Shown in pieces: positions 16,314 to 24,652 of a DNA stretch of 46,268 nucleotides. Position 1 is the first letter of the stretch, and each line of letters begins with the position of its first letter. The notes below the pieces were generated by a model. The model saw only the letters and a program-made list of their open reading frames with translations. It had not been told where the DNA came from and did no database searches. Location of the stretch: the NCBI GenBank assembly GCA_902805845.1, contig CADCUI010000024.1:1-46268 (forward strand), given 5' to 3'. The stretch is from an uncultured Nocardioidaceae bacterium (GTDB taxonomy: Bacteria; Actinomycetota; Actinomycetes; Propionibacteriales; Nocardioidaceae). A program made the translations under genes and the position numbers.

Positions 16314-17498
16314 ATGACGTCCCCCTCTCTCGAGCAGGTTCAGCGTGCCCTCGCGACCGTGAACGACCCCGAGATCCGCAAGCCGATCACGGAGCTCGGG
16401 ATGGTCGACGGGGTCGACGTGACGCCCTCGGGTGAGGTCGCGGTCAAGGTCCTGCTGACCGTGGCCGGCTGCCCGATGAAGGAGACGATCACCCGCGACG
16501 TCACCGCCGCCGTCGGCGCGCTGCCGGGGGTGGCGCGGGTGCGGGTCGACCTGGGCGTGATGAGCGAGGAGCAGCGCTCGGGCCTGCAGGGCAAGCTCCG
16601 CGGCGGCCAGGCCGCCCGGGAGATCCCCTTCGCGCGACCCGACTCGCTCACCAAGGTCTTCGCCGTCGCCTCCGGCAAGGGCGGGGTGGGGAAGTCCTCG
16701 GTCACCGTCAACCTGGCGATGGCGATGGCGCAGGCCGGTCACAAGGTCGGCGTCGTCGACGCGGACATCTACGGCCACTCCGTCCCGGCGATGCTGGGGG
16801 TGGCCGACGCCCGGCCGACGCAGGTCGAAGAGCTCATCATGCCGGTGCCGACCCGCCCGCTCGAGGGTGGGACCGTGGGCCCTTCGGTCATCAGCATCGG
16901 GATGCTGAAGCCCCGTCGTGACCAGGTCGTCGCCTGGCGCGGCCCCATGCTCGACCGGGCCCTGGTGCAGATGCTGTCCGACGTCTTCTGGGGTGACCTC
17001 GACGTCCTGCTGCTCGACCTGCCGCCCGGCACCGGCGACGTGCCGATGTCCCTGGGCCAGCACCTCCCGAACGCGGAGGTCATCGTGGTGACCACCCCGC
17101 AGGAAGCGGCTGCGGAGGTCGCCGAGCGGGCCGGGACGATGGCCTCGATGATGAAGCAGCGCGTCGTCGGCGTGGTGGAGAACATGTCCTACCTGGCCTG
17201 CCCGCACTGCGCCGAGGCGGGCGCCCCGGAGCACCGGATCGACATCTTCGGCAGCGGCGGCGGCAGCCGGGTCGCCCAGACGCTGACGCAGCGGTTGGGC
17301 TACGACGTACCGCTGCTCGGGGAGGTACCGCTCGACACCCGACTCCGTGAGGGCGGGGACGCCGGCCTGCCCATCGTGATCGCCGACCCCGAGGCGCCGG
17401 CAGCCGTGGCGCTGGCCCGCGTGGCCCGGACCATCGGCGGACGCGGACGCAACCTGGCCGGTCTGCAGCTCGGGCTGACGCCCGCCGGGAAGTTCTGA
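16314..17498 (+). CDS. mrp: Mrp/NBP35 family P-loop iron-sulfur carrier
   Basis: A 394-residue ATPase thought to carry and insert Fe-S clusters in the cytosol. Residues 1-85 are the MIP18/DUF59 domain with AGCPMKETI. The deviant Walker A GKGGVGKS is at 121-128, DADIYGHS follows, and DLPPGTGD is the Walker B region. The cluster-binding pair is in YLACPHCAEAG. Length and order are standard for actinobacterial Mrp. It is followed by tatB after 24 bases containing a small GACCCC-GTCA-GGGGTC hairpin. Confidence 0.94.
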   Translation: MTSPSLEQVQRALATVNDPEIRKPITELGMVDGVDVTPSGEVAVKVLLTVAGCPMKETITRDVTAAVGALPGVARVRVDLGVMSEEQRSGLQGKLRGGQAAREIPFARPDSLTKVFAVASGKGGVGKSSVTVNLAMAMAQAGHKVGVVDADIYGHSVPAMLGVADARPTQVEELIMPVPTRPLEGGTVGPSVISIGMLKPRRDQVVAWRGPMLDRALVQMLSDVFWGDLDVLLLDLPPGTGDVPMSLGQHLPNAEVIVVTTPQEAAAEVAERAGTMASMMKQRVVGVVENMSYLACPHCAEAGAPEHRIDIFGSGGGSRVAQTLTQRLGYDVPLLGEVPLDTRLREGGDAGLPIVIADPEAPAAVALARVARTIGGRGRNLAGLQLGLTPAGKF

Positions 17499-17500
17499 CC

Positions 17501-17516
17501 CCGTCAGGGGTCGGAG
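17501..17516 (+). terminator. Small inverted repeat between mrp and tatB
   Basis: GACCCC-GTCA-GGGGTC forms a six-base-pair stem with a four-base loop, starting next to the mrp stop codon. There is no T-run and tatB begins six bases later, so it may attenuate or affect translation rather than terminate. Confidence 0.3.
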
Positions 17517-17522
17517 CCCGCC

Positions 17523-17855
17523 ATGTTCGGCATCGGAATCCCCGAGTTCATGGTGATCGTCGTGGTCGCCCTGTTCGTCTTCGGACCCGACCGGCTGCCC
17601 GACTTCGCCCGCCAGGCGGGCCGGATGGTTCGCCAGGTACGGACCCTGACCCGCCAGACGCGGGACGACCTGCGGACCGAGCTCGGGCCCGACTACGCCG
17701 ACTTCGAGCTGACCGACCTCGACCCGCGACGGGCGATCCGCAAGCACATCCTCGAGGCGTGGGACGACGAGGACGACACGTCGGCGACTCCGGAGCCTGT
17801 CGTCCCGCCGCTGGCCGTCGGGGAGCGGCCGCCGTACGACACCGACGCGACCTGA
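17523..17855 (+). CDS. tatB: Sec-independent protein translocase TatB
   Basis: A 110-residue Tat pathway component that receives twin-arginine precursors at the membrane with TatC. The single N-terminal helix IPEFMVIVVVALFVFGPDRLP has the family's FGP hinge. An amphipathic helix (QAGRMVRQVRTLTRQT) and an acidic tail follow. The protein is short for TatB but typical for actinobacteria. Its place beside htrA and sigE matches Rv1224-Rv1221. It converges with htrA, with 22 bases between. Confidence 0.92.
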   Translation: MFGIGIPEFMVIVVVALFVFGPDRLPDFARQAGRMVRQVRTLTRQTRDDLRTELGPDYADFELTDLDPRRAIRKHILEAWDDEDDTSATPEPVVPPLAVGERPPYDTDAT

Positions 17856-17877
17856 GGCCCCGGAGCCGACCGGGTCG

Positions 17878-19347
17878 TCAGCCGACCTTCGCGTCCAGCG
17901 TCACCCGGACCGAGCGGCGCTCGCCGTCACGCACCACGGTCAGCGCGATCGTCTCGCCCGGGCGGTGGGTGCGGATGGCGACGATCAGCGCGATGCCGTC
18001 GGGCACCGGCTCGCCGTCGATCGAGACGACGCGGTCGTCCTCGCGCAGCCCCGCCTCCGCCGCAGGCGTGCCGTCCTCGACGCTGCCGATGACCGCGCCG
18101 TTGTCGCCCTCGGTGGACTTGACGGTGGCACCGATGATCGGGTACTCCGCCTTGCCGGTGGCGAGGATCTGACGCGCCGTGATCTGGACCTGCTCCATGG
18201 GGATCGCGAAGCCGACCCCGATGTTGCCGCTCTCGCCCCCGAAGGCCCCGCCGGTCGTGGCGATGGCCGAGTTCACCCCGACCACCTGGCCCCGCAGGTT
18301 CACCAGCGGGCCGCCGGAGTTGCCCGGGTTGATCGCGGCGTCGGTCTGCACCGCGTCGATGTACGACGAGACGTCACCAGACCCCGTGGTCACCGGCCGC
18401 TTGAGCGCGCTGACGATGCCTGACGTCACGGTGCTGGAAAGACCGAGTGGGGACCCGATCGCGACGACGGTCTGACCGACCCGCAGCTGGCTCGAGGAAC
18501 CCATCGCCGCCGGCCTGAGCGTCTTCATCGGCCTGACCTTGAGGACAGCGAGGTCGTAGACCGGGCTCCTGCCCACGACCGTGGCCCGGTGGCTGCGCCC
18601 GTTCGTGTCGACGACGGCGATCTGACCGCCGTCGTCGAGGTCCGTGCTGGTCCCCTCACCGAGAGCCACCTCGACGACGTGGTTGTTCGTGATGAGGTGA
18701 CCCCGGCCGTCGAGCACGAAGCCCGACCCGGTGGCGCCCTCGGCCCCTTCCCCGTCGCCGCCCCGGACCTTGACCTGGACCGTGCTGGGAAGCACCTTCG
18801 CCGCGACGGCCGCGATGCTGCCGTTCTCGGCGTCCAACGGGGCCGCCGCCTCGCTCGACCCGGGCAGCACGTCGAACCCGTCCCCCGGCCGGGTTGCCAT
18901 CACGAGCGCCCCGCCGAGCAACCCGCCGAGCAGCCCGGTGACCAGCGCCGTGAGGGCGAGCACCGGCCAGACCCAGCCCGGCATCCGGGTCCGCACCGGT
19001 CCGGCCGGAGAGGAGCCGGTGTGCTGTGGCGTCCGCATCGGGCCCGGGGCGGGGGCCGGGGCGTAGGCGGGATGGCCGGTCCAGAACGCCGGCGACTGGG
19101 GGTGCAGCTCGTGGGGGTGCGGCTGCTGCTGGTACGGCTGCTGCGGGTGCGGGTGCTGCGGGTGCTGCGCCGGGGTCGGGTGCGGTGGTGGCGGCGCCGG
19201 GTACGGCTCGCCGTCCTGCGGCTGGCCGCCCTGCGGATGGCCCGGAACGGCGTACCCCTGGGGTGGCGCGTCCGGCGTCGCCGAGGGCTGTGGTGCCGGC
19301 GGCAGCTCTTGAGTCGGCTCGTCGGCCTGGGGGCCCGGGTGCGTCAC
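17878..19347 (-). CDS. htrA: HtrA/DegP-like membrane serine protease with PDZ domain
   Basis: A 489-residue protease for damaged exported proteins. Residues 1-120 are a cytosolic Pro/His/Gln-rich tail. A membrane helix lies at about 125-149. The trypsin-like domain carries His223 (ITNNHVV), Asp265 (YDLAVLKV) and Ser344 (NPGNSGGPLV), a complete triad. The PDZ domain is at about 400-485 (EAGLREDDRVVSIDGEPV). The start is a GTG at 19347 after TGGAGC. It lies 14 bases downstream of sigE, so the sigma factor and protease are probably one transcript, a classic envelope stress pair. Confidence 0.92.
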   Translation of the reverse strand: MTHPGPQADEPTQELPPAPQPSATPDAPPQGYAVPGHPQGGQPQDGEPYPAPPPPHPTPAQHPQHPHPQQPYQQQPHPHELHPQSPAFWTGHPAYAPAPAPGPMRTPQHTGSSPAGPVRTRMPGWVWPVLALTALVTGLLGGLLGGALVMATRPGDGFDVLPGSSEAAAPLDAENGSIAAVAAKVLPSTVQVKVRGGDGEGAEGATGSGFVLDGRGHLITNNHVVEVALGEGTSTDLDDGGQIAVVDTNGRSHRATVVGRSPVYDLAVLKVRPMKTLRPAAMGSSSQLRVGQTVVAIGSPLGLSSTVTSGIVSALKRPVTTGSGDVSSYIDAVQTDAAINPGNSGGPLVNLRGQVVGVNSAIATTGGAFGGESGNIGVGFAIPMEQVQITARQILATGKAEYPIIGATVKSTEGDNGAVIGSVEDGTPAAEAGLREDDRVVSIDGEPVPDGIALIVAIRTHRPGETIALTVVRDGERRSVRVTLDAKVG

Positions 19348-19361
19348 CGCTCCATTGTGGC

Positions 19362-19949
19362 TCAGGGGCGTCTGACCCCGTCCAAGACCGGTCCCGCATG
19401 GCGGAGCCGACCGGCCCTCGGCGCCCGGTGGGCGAGTGTCCGCCGGAGCTGCGACCTGCCGCGGTGGAGCCGTGACCGGACCGTCCCGACGGGCACGTCG
19501 AGGACCGCGGCGACCTCGTCGTAGCTCAGCCCCTCGATGTCGGAGAGGACGACGGCCGCCCGGAGCTCGGGGGCCAACGCCGCCAGGGCTGCCTCCACGT
19601 CGCCCTCGAGCAGCGCGTCCACGGGGTCCGTGTGCAGTGCGGTGGCACGGTGCAGCCGGGCGTCGTGGACCTCGGCGACCGGGTCGAGCCGCAGCCGGGC
19701 CCGCCGCCGAGCCTGGTCGAGGAAGAGGTTCGTCGTGATCCGGTGGAGCCAGCCCTCCATCGTCCCCGTCGTCCCCTGCCGAAAGCCGCTCAGGGACCGG
19801 AAGGCACGCACGAACACGTCCTGGCTCAGGTCCTCGGCGTCTGCACGGTTGCCGGTCAGCCGGTAGGCAAGCCGAAGGACCCGGGCCGAGTGGAGGTCGA
19901 CGACCTCCTCCCAGCTCGGCGGGCGGACGGCGGTCAGCCGCTCGTTCAT
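19362..19949 (-). CDS. sigE: ECF RNA polymerase sigma factor (SigE-like)
   Basis: A 195-residue ECF sigma factor. Region 2 is at about 20-90 with DAEDLSQDVFVRAF. Region 4 is at about 120-170 with LSYDEVAAVLDVPVGTVRSRLHRGR. The ATG at 19949 follows GAGGAGGG. Neighbours htrA, tatB and the divergent O-methyltransferase match the M. tuberculosis sigE locus. That locus and Streptomyces have an anti-sigma gene between sigE and htrA; here only 14 bases separate them and no such gene is visible. Control must come from elsewhere or by another route. Confidence 0.92.
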   Translation of the reverse strand: MNERLTAVRPPSWEEVVDLHSARVLRLAYRLTGNRADAEDLSQDVFVRAFRSLSGFRQGTTGTMEGWLHRITTNLFLDQARRRARLRLDPVAEVHDARLHRATALHTDPVDALLEGDVEAALAALAPELRAAVVLSDIEGLSYDEVAAVLDVPVGTVRSRLHRGRSQLRRTLAHRAPRAGRLRHAGPVLDGVRRP

Positions 19950-20084
19950 GGCGCCCTCCTCGAGGGATACGCCTCGACGCTAGGGTCGCCGGCTGAGACT
20001 TCACTGAGCGCAGCCACAGCACTCGCTGCGAGTCCGATTGGGTAGAGTCCGCCGGGACAATCGCCACGACGGAGGGGGCTGCCC

Positions 20085-20720
20085 ATGTCCGCCGGACTCA
20101 AGCCCGCGAGCTGGGCCTACGCGGAGGAGTTCGTGGGCGAGGACGAGGTCCTCGCCGGTGCGCGTGCGCGTGCCACGGAGGTCGGCGTGGCTCCGATCGG
20201 TCCCGGCGGCGGAGCCGCGCTCCGCTTCCTCGCCGCCGTCACCGACTCCCGCGCGGTGGTCGAGATCGGCACCGGGACCGGCGTCTCGGGGCTCTGGCTG
20301 CTGCGGGGCATGCGGCCCGACGGCGTCCTCACCACCGTCGACACCGAGGCAGAGCACCAGCGGCTGGCGAAGAAGACCTTCAGCGAGGCGGGCGTGCCGT
20401 CCCAGCGGGCACGACTGATCAACGGCGCGGCGCTGGAGGTGCTGCCCCGGCTCACCGACGGCCACTACGACCTGGTGTTCTGCGACGGCGACAAGCGCGA
20501 GTACGCCGACTACCTCGCCGAGGCGCTGCGGCTCCTCAAGCCGGGTGGGCTTGTCGCGTTCGACAACGTCCTGTGGCACGACCGGGTCGCCGACCCCGCC
20601 CAGCGCGACCCGGAGACGGTCTCGATCCGCGAGCTCGGGCGGAGCGTGCTGGAGAGGGACGACCTGCTGCCGCTGATGCTGCCGGTCAGTGACGGGCTCC
20701 TGGTCGCCCGCAAGCTCTAG
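20085..20720 (+). CDS. O-methyltransferase (Rv1220c-like)
   Basis: A 211-residue class I SAM-dependent methyltransferase of the catechol/caffeoyl-CoA O-methyltransferase group. Motif I is VEIGTGTGVSGLW at about 64-76. The metal-binding region includes DLVFCDGDKREYADYL and VAFDNVLWHDRV. A strong GGAGGGGG precedes the ATG by six bases. It diverges from sigE with 135 bases between them, as in mycobacteria. The substrate is unknown. Transcription downstream should be stopped by the long hairpin at 20736-20782. Confidence 0.9.
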   Translation: MSAGLKPASWAYAEEFVGEDEVLAGARARATEVGVAPIGPGGGAALRFLAAVTDSRAVVEIGTGTGVSGLWLLRGMRPDGVLTTVDTEAEHQRLAKKTFSEAGVPSQRARLINGAALEVLPRLTDGHYDLVFCDGDKREYADYLAEALRLLKPGGLVAFDNVLWHDRVADPAQRDPETVSIRELGRSVLERDDLLPLMLPVSDGLLVARKL

Positions 20721-20735
20721 GTTCCTGCGTCCGGC

Positions 20736-20782
20736 GACAGTGGAGCGTTTCCGGCCGCAGCGGCCGGAAACGCTCCAGTGTC
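20736..20782. terminator. Long perfect hairpin between convergent genes
   Basis: TGGAGCGTTTCCGGCCG (20741-20757) pairs perfectly with 20761-20777 across a CAG loop. After one G/G mismatch, GACA pairs with TGTC. The stem lies between the stops of the O-methyltransferase (plus) and the GNAT gene (minus), so it can serve both. There is no T-run on either side. It could also be a copy of a palindromic repeat. Confidence 0.75.
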
Positions 20783-20793
20783 GACCGCTCTCG

Positions 20794-21354
20794 TCAGCCG
20801 GTCGGGATCCAGTAGCGGAGCTTGCCGTCGCGGGTGTCCTCGTAGACGCCGCCGGCACCCTCGATGGTGCGGCGTGACGCGAGGTTGTCGACGTCGCAGG
20901 TGACGAGTGCGGGGTCGATGCCCCGGTCACGGCACAGCCTCAGCACTCCGCGCAGCGCGGTCGACGCGTGGCCGCGCCGCCGTGCGGACGGGCGAACGGC
21001 GTACCCGATGTGCCCACCCCAGGTGAGCAGCAGCTCGTTGAGGTCATGTCGCAGCGAGATCCGACCGACGTACTCCGGGTCGTCGTCGCCCTCGATCATC
21101 CACAGCTCGGTGAACGGAACGTAGGCACGGGGCCGTGCAGCGGCCGGGTCTCGCTGCTCGAGCAGGAAGTCCACGAGGGCCTGGAAGCCCGCCGGGTCCG
21201 CGATCGCCTCGCGCGTGAAGTCGACGCCCGGGAAGTCGTCCTCCGGTGGCAACGACGGCAGACGACCGTAGTGCGCCTCGCCGGCAGCGACGAACTCGTC
21301 GAGGGCCGAGAGGTACGAGCGGTGGTGACGGACGTGCGGGTCGCGCAGCTCCAC
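20794..21354 (-). CDS. GNAT family N-acetyltransferase
   Basis: A 186-residue acetyl-CoA-dependent acetyltransferase. The acetyl-CoA loop is VRPSARRRGHAS (R-x-x-G-x-A type) near residues 123-134. A WGGHIGYAV beta strand precedes it, and the NLASRRTIEGAG segment matches motif B. It lies at the end of a minus-strand unit with the small monooxygenase-like gene (3-base gap) and pepA. The substrate cannot be read from sequence. Confidence 0.88.
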   Translation of the reverse strand: MELRDPHVRHHRSYLSALDEFVAAGEAHYGRLPSLPPEDDFPGVDFTREAIADPAGFQALVDFLLEQRDPAAARPRAYVPFTELWMIEGDDDPEYVGRISLRHDLNELLLTWGGHIGYAVRPSARRRGHASTALRGVLRLCRDRGIDPALVTCDVDNLASRRTIEGAGGVYEDTRDGKLRYWIPTG

Positions 21355-21357
21355 GTC

Positions 21358-21699
21358 TCAGCGGTACGACGGTGCGGCCAGGAGACCGGCCGCCCCCTCG
21401 GCGACGGCGACGACCTCGCAGGGCTCGACGAGGATCGGGGGTGCGCCGACGATCAAGGACCCCGGTGCCTCCTCGGCGGTGGCTTCGAAGCGGTCCTGGA
21501 ACTCTCGACGCGCCTCGCTGGTCTCGAAGACGTAGCAGCCCTCGAACCACTCCCCGGGGCGCAGCCGCCAGGTCTTGAACCGCAGCCCCGGCATCCCGGT
21601 GAAGCGTGCATGGGAGGTCTCGGCGACGTACTCCGCCAGCCGGGAAGCGGTGTCCTCGGGCGCGTCTGCCAGTGACCACCGCACGGTGAGTCCGTGCAC
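21358..21699 (-). CDS. YdhR/ABM-like dimeric alpha-beta barrel protein
   Basis: A 113-residue protein of likely ferredoxin-like barrel fold, as in YdhR-type putative monooxygenases. Strand VHGLTVRWSLA starts it; a helix with DTASRLAEYVAETSH and PGLRFKTWRLRPGEWFEGCYVFETSEAR follow. GTG at 21699 is chosen, preceded by AAGGGG. It begins two bases after the pepA stop, so it is probably coupled to pepA. No reaction can be assigned. Confidence 0.7.
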   Translation of the reverse strand: MHGLTVRWSLADAPEDTASRLAEYVAETSHARFTGMPGLRFKTWRLRPGEWFEGCYVFETSEARREFQDRFEATAEEAPGSLIVGAPPILVEPCEVVAVAEGAAGLLAAPSYR

Positions 21700-21701
21700 G
21701 G

Positions 21702-23291
21702 CTACCCCTTCTTCCGTCGGGCTCGGGCGGGGGGCTCCACCCCGCGGAGCGGGCGGCGGACCTCGAGCCAGTGGAGGAGGAGGCGGGCCCCGAAGCCCGT
21801 GGGTCCGGCGGACCACTCGTAGGAGTCCGCCGGCGAGTCCCCCGCCGAGGCGACGTCGAGGTGCGCCCAGGGCACCCCGCCGGCGAACGGCCGGAGGAAC
21901 AGGGCGGCAGTGAGCGCACCGGGCGGGCCGCCGGCATTGTCGGCGTCGGCGACCACGGACTCGATGCGTTCCTCGTAGTCGTCGACCAGCGGCATCCGCC
22001 ACAGCGGCTCCCCCGCGGCCGTGCCGGCGGCGAGGAGGTGGTCGGCCAGGGCGTCGTCGGTGGCGAACAGCCCTCCGGTGCGCTGGCCGAGCGCCACCTT
22101 GATCGCCCCGGTGAGCGTGGCGATGTCCACCACGACGGTCGGCTGCAGCTCGGCCACCGCGTAGGCGAGGGCGTCGGCCAGCACCAGCCGGCCTTCGGCG
22201 TCGGTGTTGGTGACCTCGGTCGTGCGTCCGCCGTAGTGGCGCACGACGTCACCTGGTCGGAGCGCGTTGCCGCTGATCGCGTTCTCCGCCAGTGTCATCA
22301 GCCCGGTCACCCGGACCGGGCACTCGAGGTCGGCGAGCGCGGCCATGGCCGCCAGCACCGCGCCGGCGCCTGTCATGTCGCGCTTCATGTTGGTCATCGC
22401 GTCCGCCGGCTTCACCGACAGGCCACCGGTGTCGAACGTGATGCCCTTGCCCACCAGGACGACGTGCGGCGTGCGCCGTCCGGCGTGCGGCGGCGTGTAA
22501 CCGAGCTGCACCAGCCGGGGCGGCGTCGCGGAGGCCTGCCCGACCCCGACAAGTCCGCCGAAGCCGTCACGGGCCAGCTGCCGCTCGTCCCAGACACGGA
22601 CCTCCAGCCCGGCGTCACGGGCAACGGACCGCGCGAAGTCGGCCAGCCACGGTGGGTTCTTCTCGTTCGACGGCATCATCGCCAGCGCCCGGGAGAGGGT
22701 CCCGGTACGGGCGGTGGCCAGCCCGCGGTGCAGGGCCCCGGCACGCGACTCGGTTGGCCCCACGCCGGCGACCACGAACGACGTCGCGGCCTTCGGAGGC
22801 GGCGTCGTGCGCCGGGTGAAGACGAAGGAGCCGAGCACCAGCCCCTCGACGAAAGCCCGGAGCCCGGCATCGTGAGCGAGCGCGGCGACCGACGTCGCGA
22901 CCCGCTCACGCCCTCGCACCCGACGGGCCAGCGCGGCGCCGGCTCTTCGGAGGTCGGACGGGGTGGACTCGCCGACCCCGACGAGCAGCACCTGCTGCAA
23001 TCCCGACTGCTCGGGCGCGCCGGGCTCGGGGATGACGGGGTGCTCGACGACCTCACCCGCCGCCCCGGTGGCCTTCTGCACCTCGAGGAGTCCGAGCAGG
23101 TCCACGCTCAGCCGGTCGAGCAGCTCAGCGGCCCCCGGCCCGAGCAGCAGGTCGTCGCCGTCCTTGAGGAACGGGACCGCGACGACCTCGGCGTCAGGGA
23201 CCGCGGAGGGCGGCTCTGCGGACAGCACGACGTCGGGCAGCTCGAGACCGAGCTGCCCGACGTCCGGTTGCTTCTCCCCCGGTTCGCTCAC
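21702..23291 (-). CDS. pepA: Leucyl aminopeptidase (M17)
   Basis: A cytosolic, two-metal aminopeptidase of about 529 residues that removes N-terminal residues from peptides. The C-terminal catalytic domain has GKGITFDTGGLSVKP (first metal lysine and aspartate), MKRDMTGAGAV, and the family signature NTDAEGRLVLADAL with metal ligands Asp and Glu and the catalytic arginine. The N-terminal 160 residues are the less conserved domain. The GTG at 23291 follows GGGACGGG; a GTG three codons earlier is also possible. It lies in a unit with DUF3117 upstream and two small genes downstream. Confidence 0.92.
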   Translation of the reverse strand: MSEPGEKQPDVGQLGLELPDVVLSAEPPSAVPDAEVVAVPFLKDGDDLLLGPGAAELLDRLSVDLLGLLEVQKATGAAGEVVEHPVIPEPGAPEQSGLQQVLLVGVGESTPSDLRRAGAALARRVRGRERVATSVAALAHDAGLRAFVEGLVLGSFVFTRRTTPPPKAATSFVVAGVGPTESRAGALHRGLATARTGTLSRALAMMPSNEKNPPWLADFARSVARDAGLEVRVWDERQLARDGFGGLVGVGQASATPPRLVQLGYTPPHAGRRTPHVVLVGKGITFDTGGLSVKPADAMTNMKRDMTGAGAVLAAMAALADLECPVRVTGLMTLAENAISGNALRPGDVVRHYGGRTTEVTNTDAEGRLVLADALAYAVAELQPTVVVDIATLTGAIKVALGQRTGGLFATDDALADHLLAAGTAAGEPLWRMPLVDDYEERIESVVADADNAGGPPGALTAALFLRPFAGGVPWAHLDVASAGDSPADSYEWSAGPTGFGARLLLHWLEVRRPLRGVEPPARARRKKG

Positions 23292-23311
23292 GGCGTACAC
23301 CCGTCCCGCCG

Positions 23312-23479
23312 TCAGCCCACGACCTCCTTGAGGGCAGCGCCCAGGGCGCCCGCCTCCTCGGCGTTGAGCTCGACCACGAGGCGTCCGCCGCCCTCGAGCG
23401 GGACCCGCATGACGATGCCGCGGCCCTCCTTGGTGACCTCGAGCGGACCGTCACCTGTCCGCGGCTTCATGGCCGCCAT
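23312..23479 (-). CDS. DUF3117 protein
   Basis: A 55-residue protein nearly universal in actinobacteria, equivalent to Rv1211 of M. tuberculosis. The sequence shows the family pattern MKPRTGDGPLEV, GRGIVMRVPLEGGGRLVVEL and NAEEAGALGAAL. The ATG at 23479 is preceded by AGAGG at six bases; the longer open frame upstream is not supported. It precedes pepA by 20 bases. Its function is not established; I see no catalytic motif. Confidence 0.9.
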   Translation of the reverse strand: MAAMKPRTGDGPLEVTKEGRGIVMRVPLEGGGRLVVELNAEEAGALGAALKEVVG

Positions 23480-23578
23480 CGAACACCTCTTCCTAGACTG
23501 CTGCCGAGTCGCGTCGGTGTGCCGGCACGGGGCAGGGCGCCTCCGCCCGGCACAGCCCGGCACTCCGGGATGACGTCC

Positions 23579-23585
23579 TATTATC
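23579..23585 (-). promoter_or_regulatory. Candidate -10 box upstream of DUF3117
   Basis: On the minus strand the sequence reads CGATAATAGG about 100 bases before the DUF3117 start. It is the most AT-rich hexamer in the 252-base gap between the divergent DUF3117 and enoyl-CoA hydratase genes. No good -35 was found. The rest of that gap holds nothing I can identify. Confidence 0.3.
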
Positions 23586-23731
23586 GCTCAACTCGTGCGT
23601 GTTCGAGACAGCGACCCCTCGGGCGGGGCGCTCGACACGGCAGGCGCCGCGGACAGCGGCTCTCACCACGGTGACGCCCGCAGCGAGGACCACGAGCAGC
23701 CGTCCGCCAGCAGACCACCGGGGAGCGACCG

Positions 23732-24550
23732 ATGCCAGACACCCAGGCCGACGCTGGTTCGGAACCGGAGCCCGTCCTGGTCGAGACCCGTGAGGGCGTC
23801 ACCACGATCACCCTGAACCGGCCGGGGGCGATGAACAGCCTCGACGTGGCCACCAAGGTCGCGCTGCGCGATGCCGCGACGGCGGCGGCCGACGACCCGG
23901 CGGTGAGGTGCGTCGTGCTGACCGGCGTGGGTCGGGCCTTCTGCGTGGGCCAGGACCTCAAGGAGCACGTCGGGCTGCTCGAGGGCGGCAGCGACGCGCT
24001 CTTCACGACCGTGCCGGAGCACTACAACCCGATCGCCACCGCGCTGGCCACCATGCCGAAGCCGGTCATCGCCGCCGTCAACGGCGTCGCCGCCGGGGCC
24101 GGCGCCAGCCTCGCCTTCGCCTGCGACTTCCGGTTGGTCGCCGACACCGCAGGCTTCAACCTCGCCTTCGCAGGCATCGCGTTGTCGTGCGACACCGGTG
24201 CGTCGTGGACGTTGCCGCGGCTCGTCGGTCGGGCGCGGGCGATCGAGCTCCTCTACGAGCCGCGGACGATTCCTGCCGCCGAGGCGCTCGAGCTGGGGCT
24301 GGCCAGCCGCGTCGTCCCGGCCGGCGACCTCGCTGCCGAGGCGGCGACGCTCGCGGCGCGGCTGGCGGCGGGGCCGACGGTCGCCTACGGCGCGATCCGA
24401 CGGTCGGTGGCGTTCTCCGCCGGCCACGGCTTCGAGGAGTCGCTCGGCTTCGAGGCCGAGATGATGACCCTCACCGGTGCCACCGAGGACCACCGCAACG
24501 CGGTCGGGTCGTTCGTGGCGAAGCAGCGCCCCACCTTCACCGGCCGCTGA
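23732..24550 (+). CDS. Enoyl-CoA hydratase/isomerase family protein
   Basis: A 272-residue crotonase-fold protein. The CoA and oxyanion-hole signatures are GRAFCVGQDLKEH at about 69-81 and AAVNGVAAGAGASLAFACDF at about 113-132. Residues usual for catalysis in the second helix are replaced by CDTGASWTLPRLVG, which resembles the PaaG/PaaB-type isomerase group more than EchA, so phenylacetate-type or general beta-oxidation is possible. GGGGAGC precedes the ATG. Its TGA runs directly into the repeat at 24558-24652. Confidence 0.88.
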   Translation: MPDTQADAGSEPEPVLVETREGVTTITLNRPGAMNSLDVATKVALRDAATAAADDPAVRCVVLTGVGRAFCVGQDLKEHVGLLEGGSDALFTTVPEHYNPIATALATMPKPVIAAVNGVAAGAGASLAFACDFRLVADTAGFNLAFAGIALSCDTGASWTLPRLVGRARAIELLYEPRTIPAAEALELGLASRVVPAGDLAAEAATLAARLAAGPTVAYGAIRRSVAFSAGHGFEESLGFEAEMMTLTGATEDHRNAVGSFVAKQRPTFTGR

Positions 24551-24557
24551 CCCCCGC

Positions 24558-24652
24558 CGACCCGCCCTTCATGTCCGGTCGACCCGCCCTCGATGTCGCC
24601 GGCACCTGCATCGAGGGCGGGTCGGTCAGACATCGAGGGCGGCTCGGCAGAA
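24558..24652. repeat. Dispersed GC-rich repeat, four units forming a hairpin
   Basis: Two units (24558-24579, 24580-24602) in one orientation are followed by two (24609-24630, 24631-24652) in the other. The inner pair forms a perfect 16-base stem: CGACCCGCCCTCGATG at 24580-24595 with 24609-24624 and a 13-base loop. It sits between the convergent enoyl-CoA hydratase and tag genes and so can act as a terminator. It overlaps the end of tag and supplies its stop codon. The same unit is seen at 769-810, 27433-27520 and 35516-35545. Confidence 0.8.
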
